A stretch of DNA of 64,000 nucleotides from Nocardioides sp. (GTDB taxonomy: Bacteria > Actinomycetota > Actinomycetes > Propionibacteriales > Nocardioidaceae), in NCBI RefSeq assembly GCF_030019515.1, contig NZ_JASEEQ010000004.1, positions 307,769-371,768 on the forward strand. Reading direction: 5' to 3'. The translations under genes and the position numbers were made by a program. Positions 28,388 to 35,740 of the stretch are shown one piece after another. Every line of letters starts with the position of its first letter. Position 1 is the first letter of the stretch. The notes under the pieces are model-generated. The model was given only the letters and a program-made list of their open reading frames with translations. It made no database searches and was not told the DNA's origin.

Positions 28388-29009
28388 TGGGCCAGCCCGA
28401 CGCCCTCACGCACCTCCAGGTCGAGATTGCCTCGATCTTCTTCGAACTCGAGACGTCGGAGGGATTCCTCGTCGCCGGCGGCGCCGCTCTCCTTGCCTCC
28501 GAACTGATCACGCGACCGACCGAAGACTTGGATCTCTTCGCTTCGAGCCCGATCGTGTCCGTGACCGGTGCGAAGCAGGCGCTCGTTGACGCCCTGGAGC
28601 AACGCGATCACGACGTTGCGTCAATCCAGGACGGTCCGACGTTCTGCCGCATGGTCGTCCGACGGGCGGGCGAGGAGGTTCTAGTCGACCTCGCCATCGA
28701 TTCGCCGCCACATACCGCTCCAACCATCACGGTCCTAGGGCCAACGCTCGCGCCGGTCGGAAGCTGCTTGCCCTCTTCGGTCGCGCCGAGGCTCGTGACT
28801 TCGCCGATGTCTACCTGCTCGCCAAACGGTTCGGTAAGGAAGCCCTGCTGGAACAGGCCGAGTCGTTGGACGCAGGGTTCGATCGCACCGTCCTCGCACA
28901 GATGCTCGGCACGCTCGGGCGCTTCGAGGATGACGAGATCCCCCTGGATGACGATGACCTCCGGGCAGCCCAGACCGTATTACGCACCAGGATCGACGAA
29001 CTGACTTAA
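28387..29009 (+). pseudogene. Nucleotidyltransferase AbiEii/AbiGii-type toxin gene, frameshifted
   Basis: The first ~120 codons encode an AbiEii-like nucleotidyltransferase: FLVAGGAALLASELITR followed by the acidic motif TEDLDLF, then EEVLVDLAID. Near 28750-28765 the reading frame breaks. The family-like continuation (KLLALFGRAEARDFADVYLLAKRF) is found in the frame one base back and runs to a TAA at 29007-29009. The change equals a loss of one base, or of 1+3n bases. The translated frame itself ends at 29004 with an unrelated tail. The catalytic half is intact but the helical C-terminus is lost, so the toxin is probably inactive unless this is a sequencing error. Confidence 0.75.
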
Positions 29010-29417
29010 CCGTCCGGCAGGCGTCGACAGGTGCGGGATCCCAGATTGACGTTGTCCGGTGCAGGACTTTGAGGCGCCCTTCGAAGGGCATACGACGCCA
29101 CGCCCTGATCGGCGACGAGGAGGCGCGGACCCGACCTCGATCACCCAAACGCAGCGCCGGCCTCTGCGGATCGACGCTGACACGGTCCGAGGCGCCCGTT
29201 CGCCCCCAAAGCGTTCTCTAAACCCCGGCCTGCATGTGAAACCCACGGAAGGCGGCCACGTCCGTCGAGGACGCCTGGACGAGTCACGGCGAGTCGACGC
29301 TGGGAGACCGGATCGGCACCGCGTTCGCCGTGCCGCTGACCTAGCATGAGGAACGACCCTCAACTTCAGATCAGAACCACACATCTTTGGCCAGCGGCTG
29401 ACCCTAGGATGCACAGC
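29010..29417. other. Non-coding gap before the four-gene operon
   Basis: No convincing gene is seen; the short frames here lack family features. A perfect 14-base palindrome GCCCTTCGAAGGGC lies at 29076-29089. A TAGGAT -10 element (29405-29410) ends the gap and probably starts the operon. The stretch may be what remains of lost island genes. Confidence 0.5.
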
Positions 29418-30296
29418 GTGGCCCACGACTCGCAGCAAGCGCCGGAGTTGCCGCGTGAGCTGCCTGCCAGCCAGGTTCAACCATTTCTCCGGTGGGCGGG
29501 GTCCAAACGCTGGCTAGCCGCTCGAATCAAGTCGATCCTCCCTGCCGAGTTTGGCGACTACTACGAGCCCTTCCTCGGATCGGGCTCTGTCTTCTTCGCC
29601 CTGGGCTTGGATGGCAATCGGTGCGTTCTGAGTGATTCGCTGTCTCCATTGATCAACTGTTTTGAACAGGTTCGCGATCAACCCAGCGCGGTCCACGAAG
29701 CTGTTGCCAACTGGGGATGCGACCGCGAGAGCTATTACGCCATCCGAGGGTTGAAACCAACGGACGACGCCACGAGGGCCGCCCAGTTCATCTATTTGAA
29801 TCGACTCTGCTTCAATGGCCTATACCGAGTAAATAGGGATGGAGGATTCAATGTTCCGTACGGGCGCCCGCGGTTCGAACGCATCTTCTCGAAGCCCAAC
29901 GAACTCCACGCGCCATCCAAGAGGCTGAATGGAACGCGCATTCACCGAACCGACTTCGTGTCTGCGACAGAGCGCGCAACTCAAGGCGATCTCGTTTATC
30001 TCGACCCGCCATATGTTGCCGGCCACCGCAATAATGGGTTTGTAGACTACAACGCTCGGGTCTTCCGCTGGGAGGACCAACGACGATTATCGGAGCTTTG
30101 TGATTCCTTGACCGCCCGCGGCGTAATGGTAATTGTAAGCAACGCAGATCACCCAAGTATCCGTGAACTCTATGGTTCACACTACAGAATCGAATCCCTG
30201 AACCGATTCTCGAGTATGTCGGGTAACGCCGGAGCGCGCGGAGTTAGCCAAGAGTTGCTGATTGTCAACGGTCCGCTCGTGGAAGCCATCTCATGA
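29418..30296 (+). CDS. D12-class N6-adenine DNA methyltransferase (Dam-like)
   Basis: A 292-residue methyltransferase of the alpha (D12) class. It has the N-terminal motif FLRWAGSKRWL (24-33), the S-adenosylmethionine-binding motif YEPFLGSGSVFF (49-60) and the catalytic DPPY at 196-199. Target-recognition residues between about 80 and 160 (AAQFIYLNRLCFNGLYR) match Dam-type enzymes, so GATC-like targets are possible but not proven. GTG 29418 is seven bases after TAGGAT; an ATG at 29346 is the alternative start and would place the -10 inside the gene. It overlaps the phosphoesterase gene by four bases (ATGA). It probably marks host DNA as self for the rest of the operon, which is inference. Confidence 0.9.
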   Translation: MAHDSQQAPELPRELPASQVQPFLRWAGSKRWLAARIKSILPAEFGDYYEPFLGSGSVFFALGLDGNRCVLSDSLSPLINCFEQVRDQPSAVHEAVANWGCDRESYYAIRGLKPTDDATRAAQFIYLNRLCFNGLYRVNRDGGFNVPYGRPRFERIFSKPNELHAPSKRLNGTRIHRTDFVSATERATQGDLVYLDPPYVAGHRNNGFVDYNARVFRWEDQRRLSELCDSLTARGVMVIVSNADHPSIRELYGSHYRIESLNRFSSMSGNAGARGVSQELLIVNGPLVEAIS

Positions 30297-31516
30297 CGTC
30301 ACTTCGGCTAATGGTTTTGTCCGATATTCACGCTTCGCAAACAGTTACCAACTGGTCGCATGTGACTGTTGAGCCCCCTCAAGCGCCGCTGACGACCCAA
30401 CCTCTGAGGGATCTCCGTGAGTTCGTCGAAAAGCAGAATTTCAAGTGCGACTTCCTCGTCGTCCCTGGAGACATAGCCGACCAAGGAGACGCAGCTGGCC
30501 TGCAGTACGCGTGGCTCATATTGCACGAGCTGGCAACCGCGCTCGGAGCGGAACTCGTCGCGAGTCCCGGAAATCACGATGTGGTTACCCACTCGGATAT
30601 CGCAGACCGCAGTTCGATTCTGAAGAACCTCAGGCCGACCTTCCCGACCGGAGACGCAACGTTAGACCAAAATTTCTGGAGAGAAGGCTTTACTATCGTC
30701 GAACGCGGCGACTATCGGTTTGTGATCCTCAACTCGACACACGATTTTCCGCCCTTTCCAGACGGCGGGAAGTCGTCGCCCAACTGGGCTGGATACTTGG
30801 CCGAGCTCGATCGGGCGACATTCTCGACCGAGCTCGAGGAACGAATGGCTGCTTCTCTCGCGGGCCGGACCGAGAAGATCAACGTCCTTATCCTCCACCA
30901 CCATCCTCAAGAGCACCAACTCCGGGACCGGTTCAAAGACACGTATGGCCCCATGAGAAGGGGAGACGCCCTTATTTCGTTACTAAACGGCGCTGAACTC
31001 GGACGTTGGTTGGTCATCCATGGTCACAAGCACCTTCCCCAACTAGTCCACGTAGGCGGCGTAGTTGGGGGCGACGTAGCTACGTTATGTGCTGCCAGTC
31101 TTGGGGCGCATCTATGGAAGCCTGTAAGCACTGCGGCAAGAAATCTCTTCCACATCCTGGACGTAACGAACGACCCGGTTCCAGGTCTTGGCACGTTGAG
31201 AGGAACGGTCGATAGCTACTATTGGGGATACGGTGAGGGTTGGAAGCCTTCCCATCCCGACGGTTGCGGAATGCCCGCGCAGAGCGGTTTCGGCTGCATC
31301 TCCGACCCGCGGGATCTCGCCCAGCAGGTCGCTAAGCATATGGATAGCAACCATCTGGAGATCCTGGACTACGACCGTCTGATTGCCGTCGTCCCGGAGA
31401 TCCCTTACCAAACGCCCGATGCTTTCAGCAATCTGGTGACGGCTTTGGAACGGATCGGGTACGGATTTGTCAGGAATTCCCGTCAGAAGATCGTTCAAGT
31501 TGTGAAGGACGGCTAA
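30293..31516 (+). CDS. Calcineurin-like metallophosphoesterase
   Basis: A 407-residue protein with every metal-binding motif of the calcineurin-like fold: DIH (11-13), GDIADQGD (59-66), GNHD (93-96), the HHH at 202-204 and GHKH (244-247). Such enzymes cut phosphodiesters, including nucleic acids and cyclic nucleotides. The C-terminal ~150 residues are an extra region I do not recognise. It starts within the methyltransferase stop and overlaps the ATPase gene by one base (TAATG), so the genes are translationally coupled. In this setting it is the most likely nuclease or effector, which is inference. Confidence 0.88.
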   Translation: MTSLRLMVLSDIHASQTVTNWSHVTVEPPQAPLTTQPLRDLREFVEKQNFKCDFLVVPGDIADQGDAAGLQYAWLILHELATALGAELVASPGNHDVVTHSDIADRSSILKNLRPTFPTGDATLDQNFWREGFTIVERGDYRFVILNSTHDFPPFPDGGKSSPNWAGYLAELDRATFSTELEERMAASLAGRTEKINVLILHHHPQEHQLRDRFKDTYGPMRRGDALISLLNGAELGRWLVIHGHKHLPQLVHVGGVVGGDVATLCAASLGAHLWKPVSTAARNLFHILDVTNDPVPGLGTLRGTVDSYYWGYGEGWKPSHPDGCGMPAQSGFGCISDPRDLAQQVAKHMDSNHLEILDYDRLIAVVPEIPYQTPDAFSNLVTALERIGYGFVRNSRQKIVQVVKDG

Positions 31517-33306
31517 TGACAGAGTCGGTGTGGACCTTCGAACAGAATGCCAAGCGAATGACGCCGGCCGAGGTCGCGTCGAGTTTTGTCCCTCACCCGT
31601 CATTCCGCGAACTGACCAATTTGGATCATTGCTACGTCGTCGGCCCGCGCGGAAGTGGCAAGACCACGCTTCTCAAGATGCTGCAGGGCGAGGCCTTGAT
31701 GGCATGGCAGGGGCGGCACGCAAGCAATGCGCGGAGCCGAGTCAACTTCTCAAGCGTATTTCTCCCAGCGGACACCCTGTGGTCGACACAGACGAGGAGT
31801 GCGCCGCCAGAAATCGGGAAGGCCGCGTTCGTCTTGCAGGCGCTTTACGCGCTCGTCGAGACCATGAAGTATCGCTCGTCTGGCGAGGACGCGAACGGGA
31901 ACGCGATCTTCGATCCAGCGGAACTAGGCCATGACCGGGAGGTGTCTTTGGTCAAGACGCTTCGCCAGGGGTGGCGTATATCGCCGCGGGGAAACAGCCT
32001 GGCAGCTCTCAGCGCACACCTCGACCTCTTGCTGCTTGAAGTGTCGCGCCGCGAAAAGAGCGTGGTCCGTCAGTTCAGCAACGTTGATGCACTCGACCTG
32101 ATCTCGTACGGTGTTCGGACCTTTAATCGGGAAGTGGGTCAGGATCGCCATCGTTGGGCATTGCTTCTCGACGAGATGGAGCTCGCACCTCCAGAAATCT
32201 ACAATGAGATCGTTCCGTTTGTTCGGGGCGGGAATAGCACTCTCATTCTGAAGATATCCACGAGCCCGTTTGACCGATACTACGAGTTTGCTGGGCCACA
32301 GTACGGCCCAATGGCCGGCAACGACTTTCGCGCCGTCCACCTCGCTGGTCTTCCACGCACCGCCGTCCATACATTTTCAGTTGGAATGTGGAATTCGGCT
32401 GTGAAGTCGGCAGGCCTGCCGCCAACCCGGATTCAGGATGCGCTCGGTCAGTCTTCCATTCAGAAGCGTGCCGGTTCAACCGGGTCAACTCTGGACATTC
32501 AAGGAAGCGTCATCGGCAAGGCCGCGGCTTCCGACCCAGATCTCGCGAAATGGTTGAAGCGTCGGAAGGTTGACCTAACCCAACTTGAATCCATGACCTA
32601 CGTCCAGCGGTCAGCGACGCTGCGGAAGGTGTATCCGTTGGTTGTCTTCCGCGAGGCTCTTCTGACGTTTCCTGATGGCGATGAGCCGGCCCGGGCTAGG
32701 TCGCGCAAGAAACAGTATGAGCCGTTTACGGGGGCTGACGCCGTCATTACGGCGCTGGAAGGTAACCCTCGATGGATCAAGACTGCCTACTCCGCGATGT
32801 TCGACAGCGCGAAGATTGGGGCGGCGGCCTTCTCGGTACAGCCAACCGCTCAGTGGGACGCGCTCGCACATTTGGCCGACCGGTTTGAATCTTTGATGAG
32901 AGTGATGCCCTCTCAACGTAGCGAATCGACCGGCCTGGGCTTCAACGCGCTTATTGACAAGATCGCCCTCTATTTTCATGCGGTAAATGTCGGTAAATTC
33001 CGGTCGGATCCTCCGACGACATTCGTTGTCGATGGAGGCGTGCCACAGGATGTTTATCCTCTATTGACATTAGGACTCTATTCAGGGGCATTGGTTCACG
33101 TTCGCGATAAGGGCGGAGAGGATACTATTACCGACTATCGTGGAAAGCGTTTCCGTTTGGCCTATCTCTTGGCGATCCGTGACAACCTGGAGTCCCCGAT
33201 GCGTCTGGGCAAGCATGTCGCGCTTTCGAGAGTCCTAGCGTCCCAGGTGAGACCGGTTGCTCCCGAGGAGCCCGACGATCCAATTGGCCAGAGCGTCCTC
33301 TTCTGA
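31516..33306 (+). CDS. P-loop ATPase (ORC/CDC6- or STAND-like)
   Basis: A 596-residue ATPase. Walker A is GPRGSGKT (43-50). Walker B is LLLDE (215-219), followed by MELAP. A sensor-like strand ILKISTSP lies near 245. The family-like opening (SFRELTNLDHCYVVGPRG) resembles ATPases annotated as ORC/CDC6-like that act as sensors or motors in defence islands. The C-terminal half (about 300-596) has no domain I recognise. It is coupled to the phosphoesterase gene and lies 11 bases before the last gene. It may sense foreign DNA or drive the effector, which is inference. Confidence 0.82.
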   Translation: MTESVWTFEQNAKRMTPAEVASSFVPHPSFRELTNLDHCYVVGPRGSGKTTLLKMLQGEALMAWQGRHASNARSRVNFSSVFLPADTLWSTQTRSAPPEIGKAAFVLQALYALVETMKYRSSGEDANGNAIFDPAELGHDREVSLVKTLRQGWRISPRGNSLAALSAHLDLLLLEVSRREKSVVRQFSNVDALDLISYGVRTFNREVGQDRHRWALLLDEMELAPPEIYNEIVPFVRGGNSTLILKISTSPFDRYYEFAGPQYGPMAGNDFRAVHLAGLPRTAVHTFSVGMWNSAVKSAGLPPTRIQDALGQSSIQKRAGSTGSTLDIQGSVIGKAAASDPDLAKWLKRRKVDLTQLESMTYVQRSATLRKVYPLVVFREALLTFPDGDEPARARSRKKQYEPFTGADAVITALEGNPRWIKTAYSAMFDSAKIGAAAFSVQPTAQWDALAHLADRFESLMRVMPSQRSESTGLGFNALIDKIALYFHAVNVGKFRSDPPTTFVVDGGVPQDVYPLLTLGLYSGALVHVRDKGGEDTITDYRGKRFRLAYLLAIRDNLESPMRLGKHVALSRVLASQVRPVAPEEPDDPIGQSVLF

Positions 33307-33317
33307 ATGGTGACGAA

Positions 33318-34226
33318 ATGACCCTGCACTCTATTAGCGATCTAGAGTTCTCTTCTGGGAGATCGTACGACGCTGCACTCGTCACGTGCGGGTACGAGCG
33401 ACGCTCAAGTTTCTTGGCGCGTTCGGGATTGGATGCCACCAACAAGATTGCGATTCAACACGCTGGGGACCCTGTTCTCCGATTCAATGAGAACTTAGCG
33501 CTCCTAAAGCACGAAGGTTGGAGTGTTCAAGACGAGGACACCGTCATTGACGCCGTGGGTCGTATTGTGACCATAGGTGGGTCGACAGTAGCGGTCGATA
33601 TCAGTAGCATGCCGCGGCGGTTCCTTGGCCGCTTGGTGGAGATTTTCGCGGCCGCATCTCGACCGTGCACAGTGGATTGGTTCTACGCGCCGGCTGTCTT
33701 CGATGAGAGCGCGTTGGCCGCCAGCGCTATCCAGCCGCTGATAGCGGACCCGGTCTCCGAGTTCTTTCTAGGAGACCTGCGCAGTCCTCTATCGCCGGTC
33801 GGGCTGATTCTTGGGCTCGGCCTAGAACCCCACCGCGCGATGGGTCTCGTCGAGTTCTTGGAGCCTGGACGTGTCTGGTCATTGATGGGGGAGAGCGACG
33901 AGCCTAGGTTTGCCCAGCGCGCCTTGGAGATCAATCGCGAACTCGTCGATCTGCCAACGACGACTTTGTTGCTGTACCCAGTCCGTTCAATCGCCACGAC
34001 GTTCTCGGCCCTGGAGTCGTTGGTCTTCGCGACTCGAGACTCGTACCGCTTGGTCCTGGCCCCGTCAGGCCCCAAGGTGTTCGGACTCGCCTGTCTATTG
34101 GTTGGCGCCATGGCTGCGCAACCTCGGCCGGCCGTGTGGCGTGTAGGCGGCTTTGGGGATTCCACTCCGATGGACGTTTCAGAAGAAGGGATTGTGATCG
34201 GCTGCCGTTCCGAGTGGTCTGAGTAG
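33318..34226 (+). CDS. Unrecognised protein of the island operon
   Basis: A 302-residue soluble protein that I cannot assign. Two stretches look like conserved motifs: TCGYERRS (23-30), after a hydrophobic strand, and VDISSMPRRFLGRLVE (93-108), after another strand. The order strand-GYE-R-S, helix, strand-D-SSM-R suggests a Rossmann-like or CARF/SAVED-like alpha/beta fold, possibly binding a nucleotide ligand. No membrane segment or signal is visible. ATG 33318 lies 11 bases after the ATPase stop. Its place at the end of a methyltransferase-phosphoesterase-ATPase operon suggests a sensor or effector role. Confidence 0.75.
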   Translation: MTLHSISDLEFSSGRSYDAALVTCGYERRSSFLARSGLDATNKIAIQHAGDPVLRFNENLALLKHEGWSVQDEDTVIDAVGRIVTIGGSTVAVDISSMPRRFLGRLVEIFAAASRPCTVDWFYAPAVFDESALAASAIQPLIADPVSEFFLGDLRSPLSPVGLILGLGLEPHRAMGLVEFLEPGRVWSLMGESDEPRFAQRALEINRELVDLPTTTLLLYPVRSIATTFSALESLVFATRDSYRLVLAPSGPKVFGLACLLVGAMAAQPRPAVWRVGGFGDSTPMDVSEEGIVIGCRSEWSE

Positions 34227-34578
34227 CCAGTCGACCCAGACCGTCGGGCTCCAACTGCGGCTCCCGTCAAGCGCTTAAGTGGGTGCTCTGTCCAACCTCT
34301 GCCCACTTCTAATTGGGCCCTCGTGGGATTGAGACGTTCGTACCTCAGGACCTGCCCATCCTAGGACCAGCATCATCCCGCCAATGGGCGCCTCCGGCGA
34401 GTGGATCCCGACTTCGGATGACGGAGTGGAAGGTGTCCAGAAATAGGCCAGAAACTCCATGAAGCCGTGTCAGTCGCTGTCAACGCTGTGGCATCTGAGC
34501 CCAGCGTTTGCGCAGGTCAACGACGAAATCTGGGCAGCATCGTCAAGGAAAGTCAGCTGCTTCAGCCGCTGGGAGCGG
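34227..34578. other. Non-coding right end of the island
   Basis: No gene is supported. A weak 7-bp hairpin (AAGTGGG 34277-34283 with CCCACTT 34302-34308) could end the operon transcript. The GTCCAG/GGCCAG pair at 34435-34455 repeats the left-end pattern. The rest shows nothing I recognise, and no integrase remnant. Confidence 0.5.
34435..34455 (+). repeat. Paired CCAG repeats inside the right island end (candidate integrase arm sites)
   Basis: GTCCAG (34435-34440) and GGCCAGAAAC (34446-34455) are 11 bases apart, matching the phase and orientation of the pair at 27778 and 27789. The site lies 123 bases inside attR. Confidence 0.42.
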
Positions 34579-34620
34579 TAACCGGAGGGTTGTTGGTTCG
34601 AGTCCAACCGGGGGAGCCAG
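34579..34620. repeat. attR: 42-bp copy of the tRNA-Asn 3' half
   Basis: Exact copy of 27564-27605. The 5' half of a tRNA is missing here, so this is not a second tRNA gene. Confidence 0.93.
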
Positions 34621-34623
34621 CGA

Positions 34624-34657
34624 CACCCCGCCTGACCTCGACAGGACAGGCGGGGTG
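34624..34657 (+). terminator. Original tRNA-Asn terminator, displaced behind attR
   Basis: CACCCCGCCTG (34624-34634) and CAGGCGGGGTG (34647-34657) are exact reverse complements with a 12-base loop, followed by CTTCGTCTT. Its place directly after attR fits the terminator that ended the tRNA before the island entered. Confidence 0.75.
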
Positions 34658-34709
34658 CTTCGTCTTCCGGGATCCGGGGTGCGTCCCCCCGAGCCTCACG
34701 CTCGTGATG

Positions 34710-35726
34710 TCACTTCTGCGCCGGCTCTGCCTGAGCTGAGGCGTGGCCGGCGGCTGCGGCGCTGAGCGCGAGTACGCCGACCGCAGCGGCGAGCACGCCG
34801 ACGAGCACCTTCGCCGCCAAGACGGTGTCGGTCAGCTCCCAGGTCGCATCCGACGCGGCCTCGGCCCCGGCACGGACGAACAGCCCGTTGAGCAAGAACG
34901 AGAGCCCGTCGAAGACGACAAGAGCACCTGACCCGACCCAGACCAGCGCCGCCGGCCACCAGAACCGGAGCCGAGCTCCCCACCGGCCGGCCAGAGCGAA
35001 CATGCCGAGCGCGGCGACAGCTGCCCCGGTCGCCCGGGCCACTTGCATCGGCACCGACCGCTCCGTGTCGGTCCCGGAGAGGGCGAACGCGCCCGCGCCG
35101 GACCAGGACGAGAAGACGATGGCGGTTCCGAGCGCCATCGAGGCAACGGCCACCGTGATCTGGACGAGGTTCCGCCCGGACCACGACGAGACACGATCCT
35201 TGCGGCCGTGGTCGACGACTTCGCTGGTGCGCATCGTGAACAGCCGACCCCAGCGGGCGCGCACATGCGCGGCGAAGACAACCGCGAGTGCCGTCCCCTG
35301 CAGGGCGAACGCCACGTAGACCAGCACGTAGACCCATGGCCTGATCGGGTCGTCGCTGGAGCTCGGGTCCTGTGAGGTGCCGGAGAGGGCGGCGCCCACG
35401 GCGGAGCCGATCATGACCTGGAAGAGGACCCCGGTGCCCACCCATGCCGGGAACAGCAGGAGCCACGGCGGCAGCCTGCGTGACCAGGGCCGCGCGAGAG
35501 CGACCACCAGCGCCACGGCGAGGAGCTGGACGACCGCCATCAGGGCGTTCGAGAGCACCCAGCCGATGTCGCCGAGAACCGACTCATCCGAGATTCCGAG
35601 GGGCACGCCCACCGTCCAGAGCACCTTCAACGCCAGGTAGGGCAGGCAGCTGATGCCCGAGACCCATGCCGCGGCTGTGCCGACGCGCGTCACCCCCGGA
35701 ACCCGGGGCAGCTCGAGGTCGGTCAT
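34710..35726 (-). CDS. Multi-pass membrane protein, unknown function
   Basis: A 338-residue protein with about eight hydrophobic segments and no catalytic motif. It begins TDLELPRVPGVTRVGTAAAWVSGISCLPYLALKVLW and ends in an Ala-rich segment. It lies 14 bases after the ABC permease gene on the same strand, so it is probably the third gene of that operon and may be an accessory subunit. I recognise no named family. Confidence 0.72.
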   Translation of the reverse strand: MTDLELPRVPGVTRVGTAAAWVSGISCLPYLALKVLWTVGVPLGISDESVLGDIGWVLSNALMAVVQLLAVALVVALARPWSRRLPPWLLLFPAWVGTGVLFQVMIGSAVGAALSGTSQDPSSSDDPIRPWVYVLVYVAFALQGTALAVVFAAHVRARWGRLFTMRTSEVVDHGRKDRVSSWSGRNLVQITVAVASMALGTAIVFSSWSGAGAFALSGTDTERSVPMQVARATGAAVAALGMFALAGRWGARLRFWWPAALVWVGSGALVVFDGLSFLLNGLFVRAGAEAASDATWELTDTVLAAKVLVGVLAAAVGVLALSAAAAGHASAQAEPAQK

Positions 35727-35740
35727 GTATCGACGCTTCG

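Larger units (their letters stand above)
27606..34620. mobile_element. Integrase-less genomic island in tRNA-Asn
   Basis: A 7,015-bp segment lies between the 42-bp repeats. Its base composition is visibly less GC-rich than the flanks: for example, the 60 bases from 30001 hold 34 G/C, against 42 for the 60 bases from 3661. TTA leucine codons occur in the XRE gene and in all four operon genes. Contents are an XRE regulator, a broken AbiEii-type nucleotidyltransferase and a four-gene operon that looks like a defence cassette. No integrase, excisionase or replication gene is visible, so movement would need an enzyme supplied from elsewhere. The tRNA terminator now behind the tRNA came with the island; the original one lies beyond attR. 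Confidence 0.88.

Noticed and set aside
29059..29349. A 96-codon frame before the methyltransferase
   Set aside because: Arg/Pro-rich composition and no recognisable motif; probably chance or decayed sequence.
34579..34620. A possible second tRNA-Asn gene
   Set aside because: Only the 3' half is present, with no acceptor 5' arm, D-arm or anticodon. It is attR.
27606..34620. A prophage
   Set aside because: No structural, packaging or replication genes and no integrase; the content fits a small accessory island.
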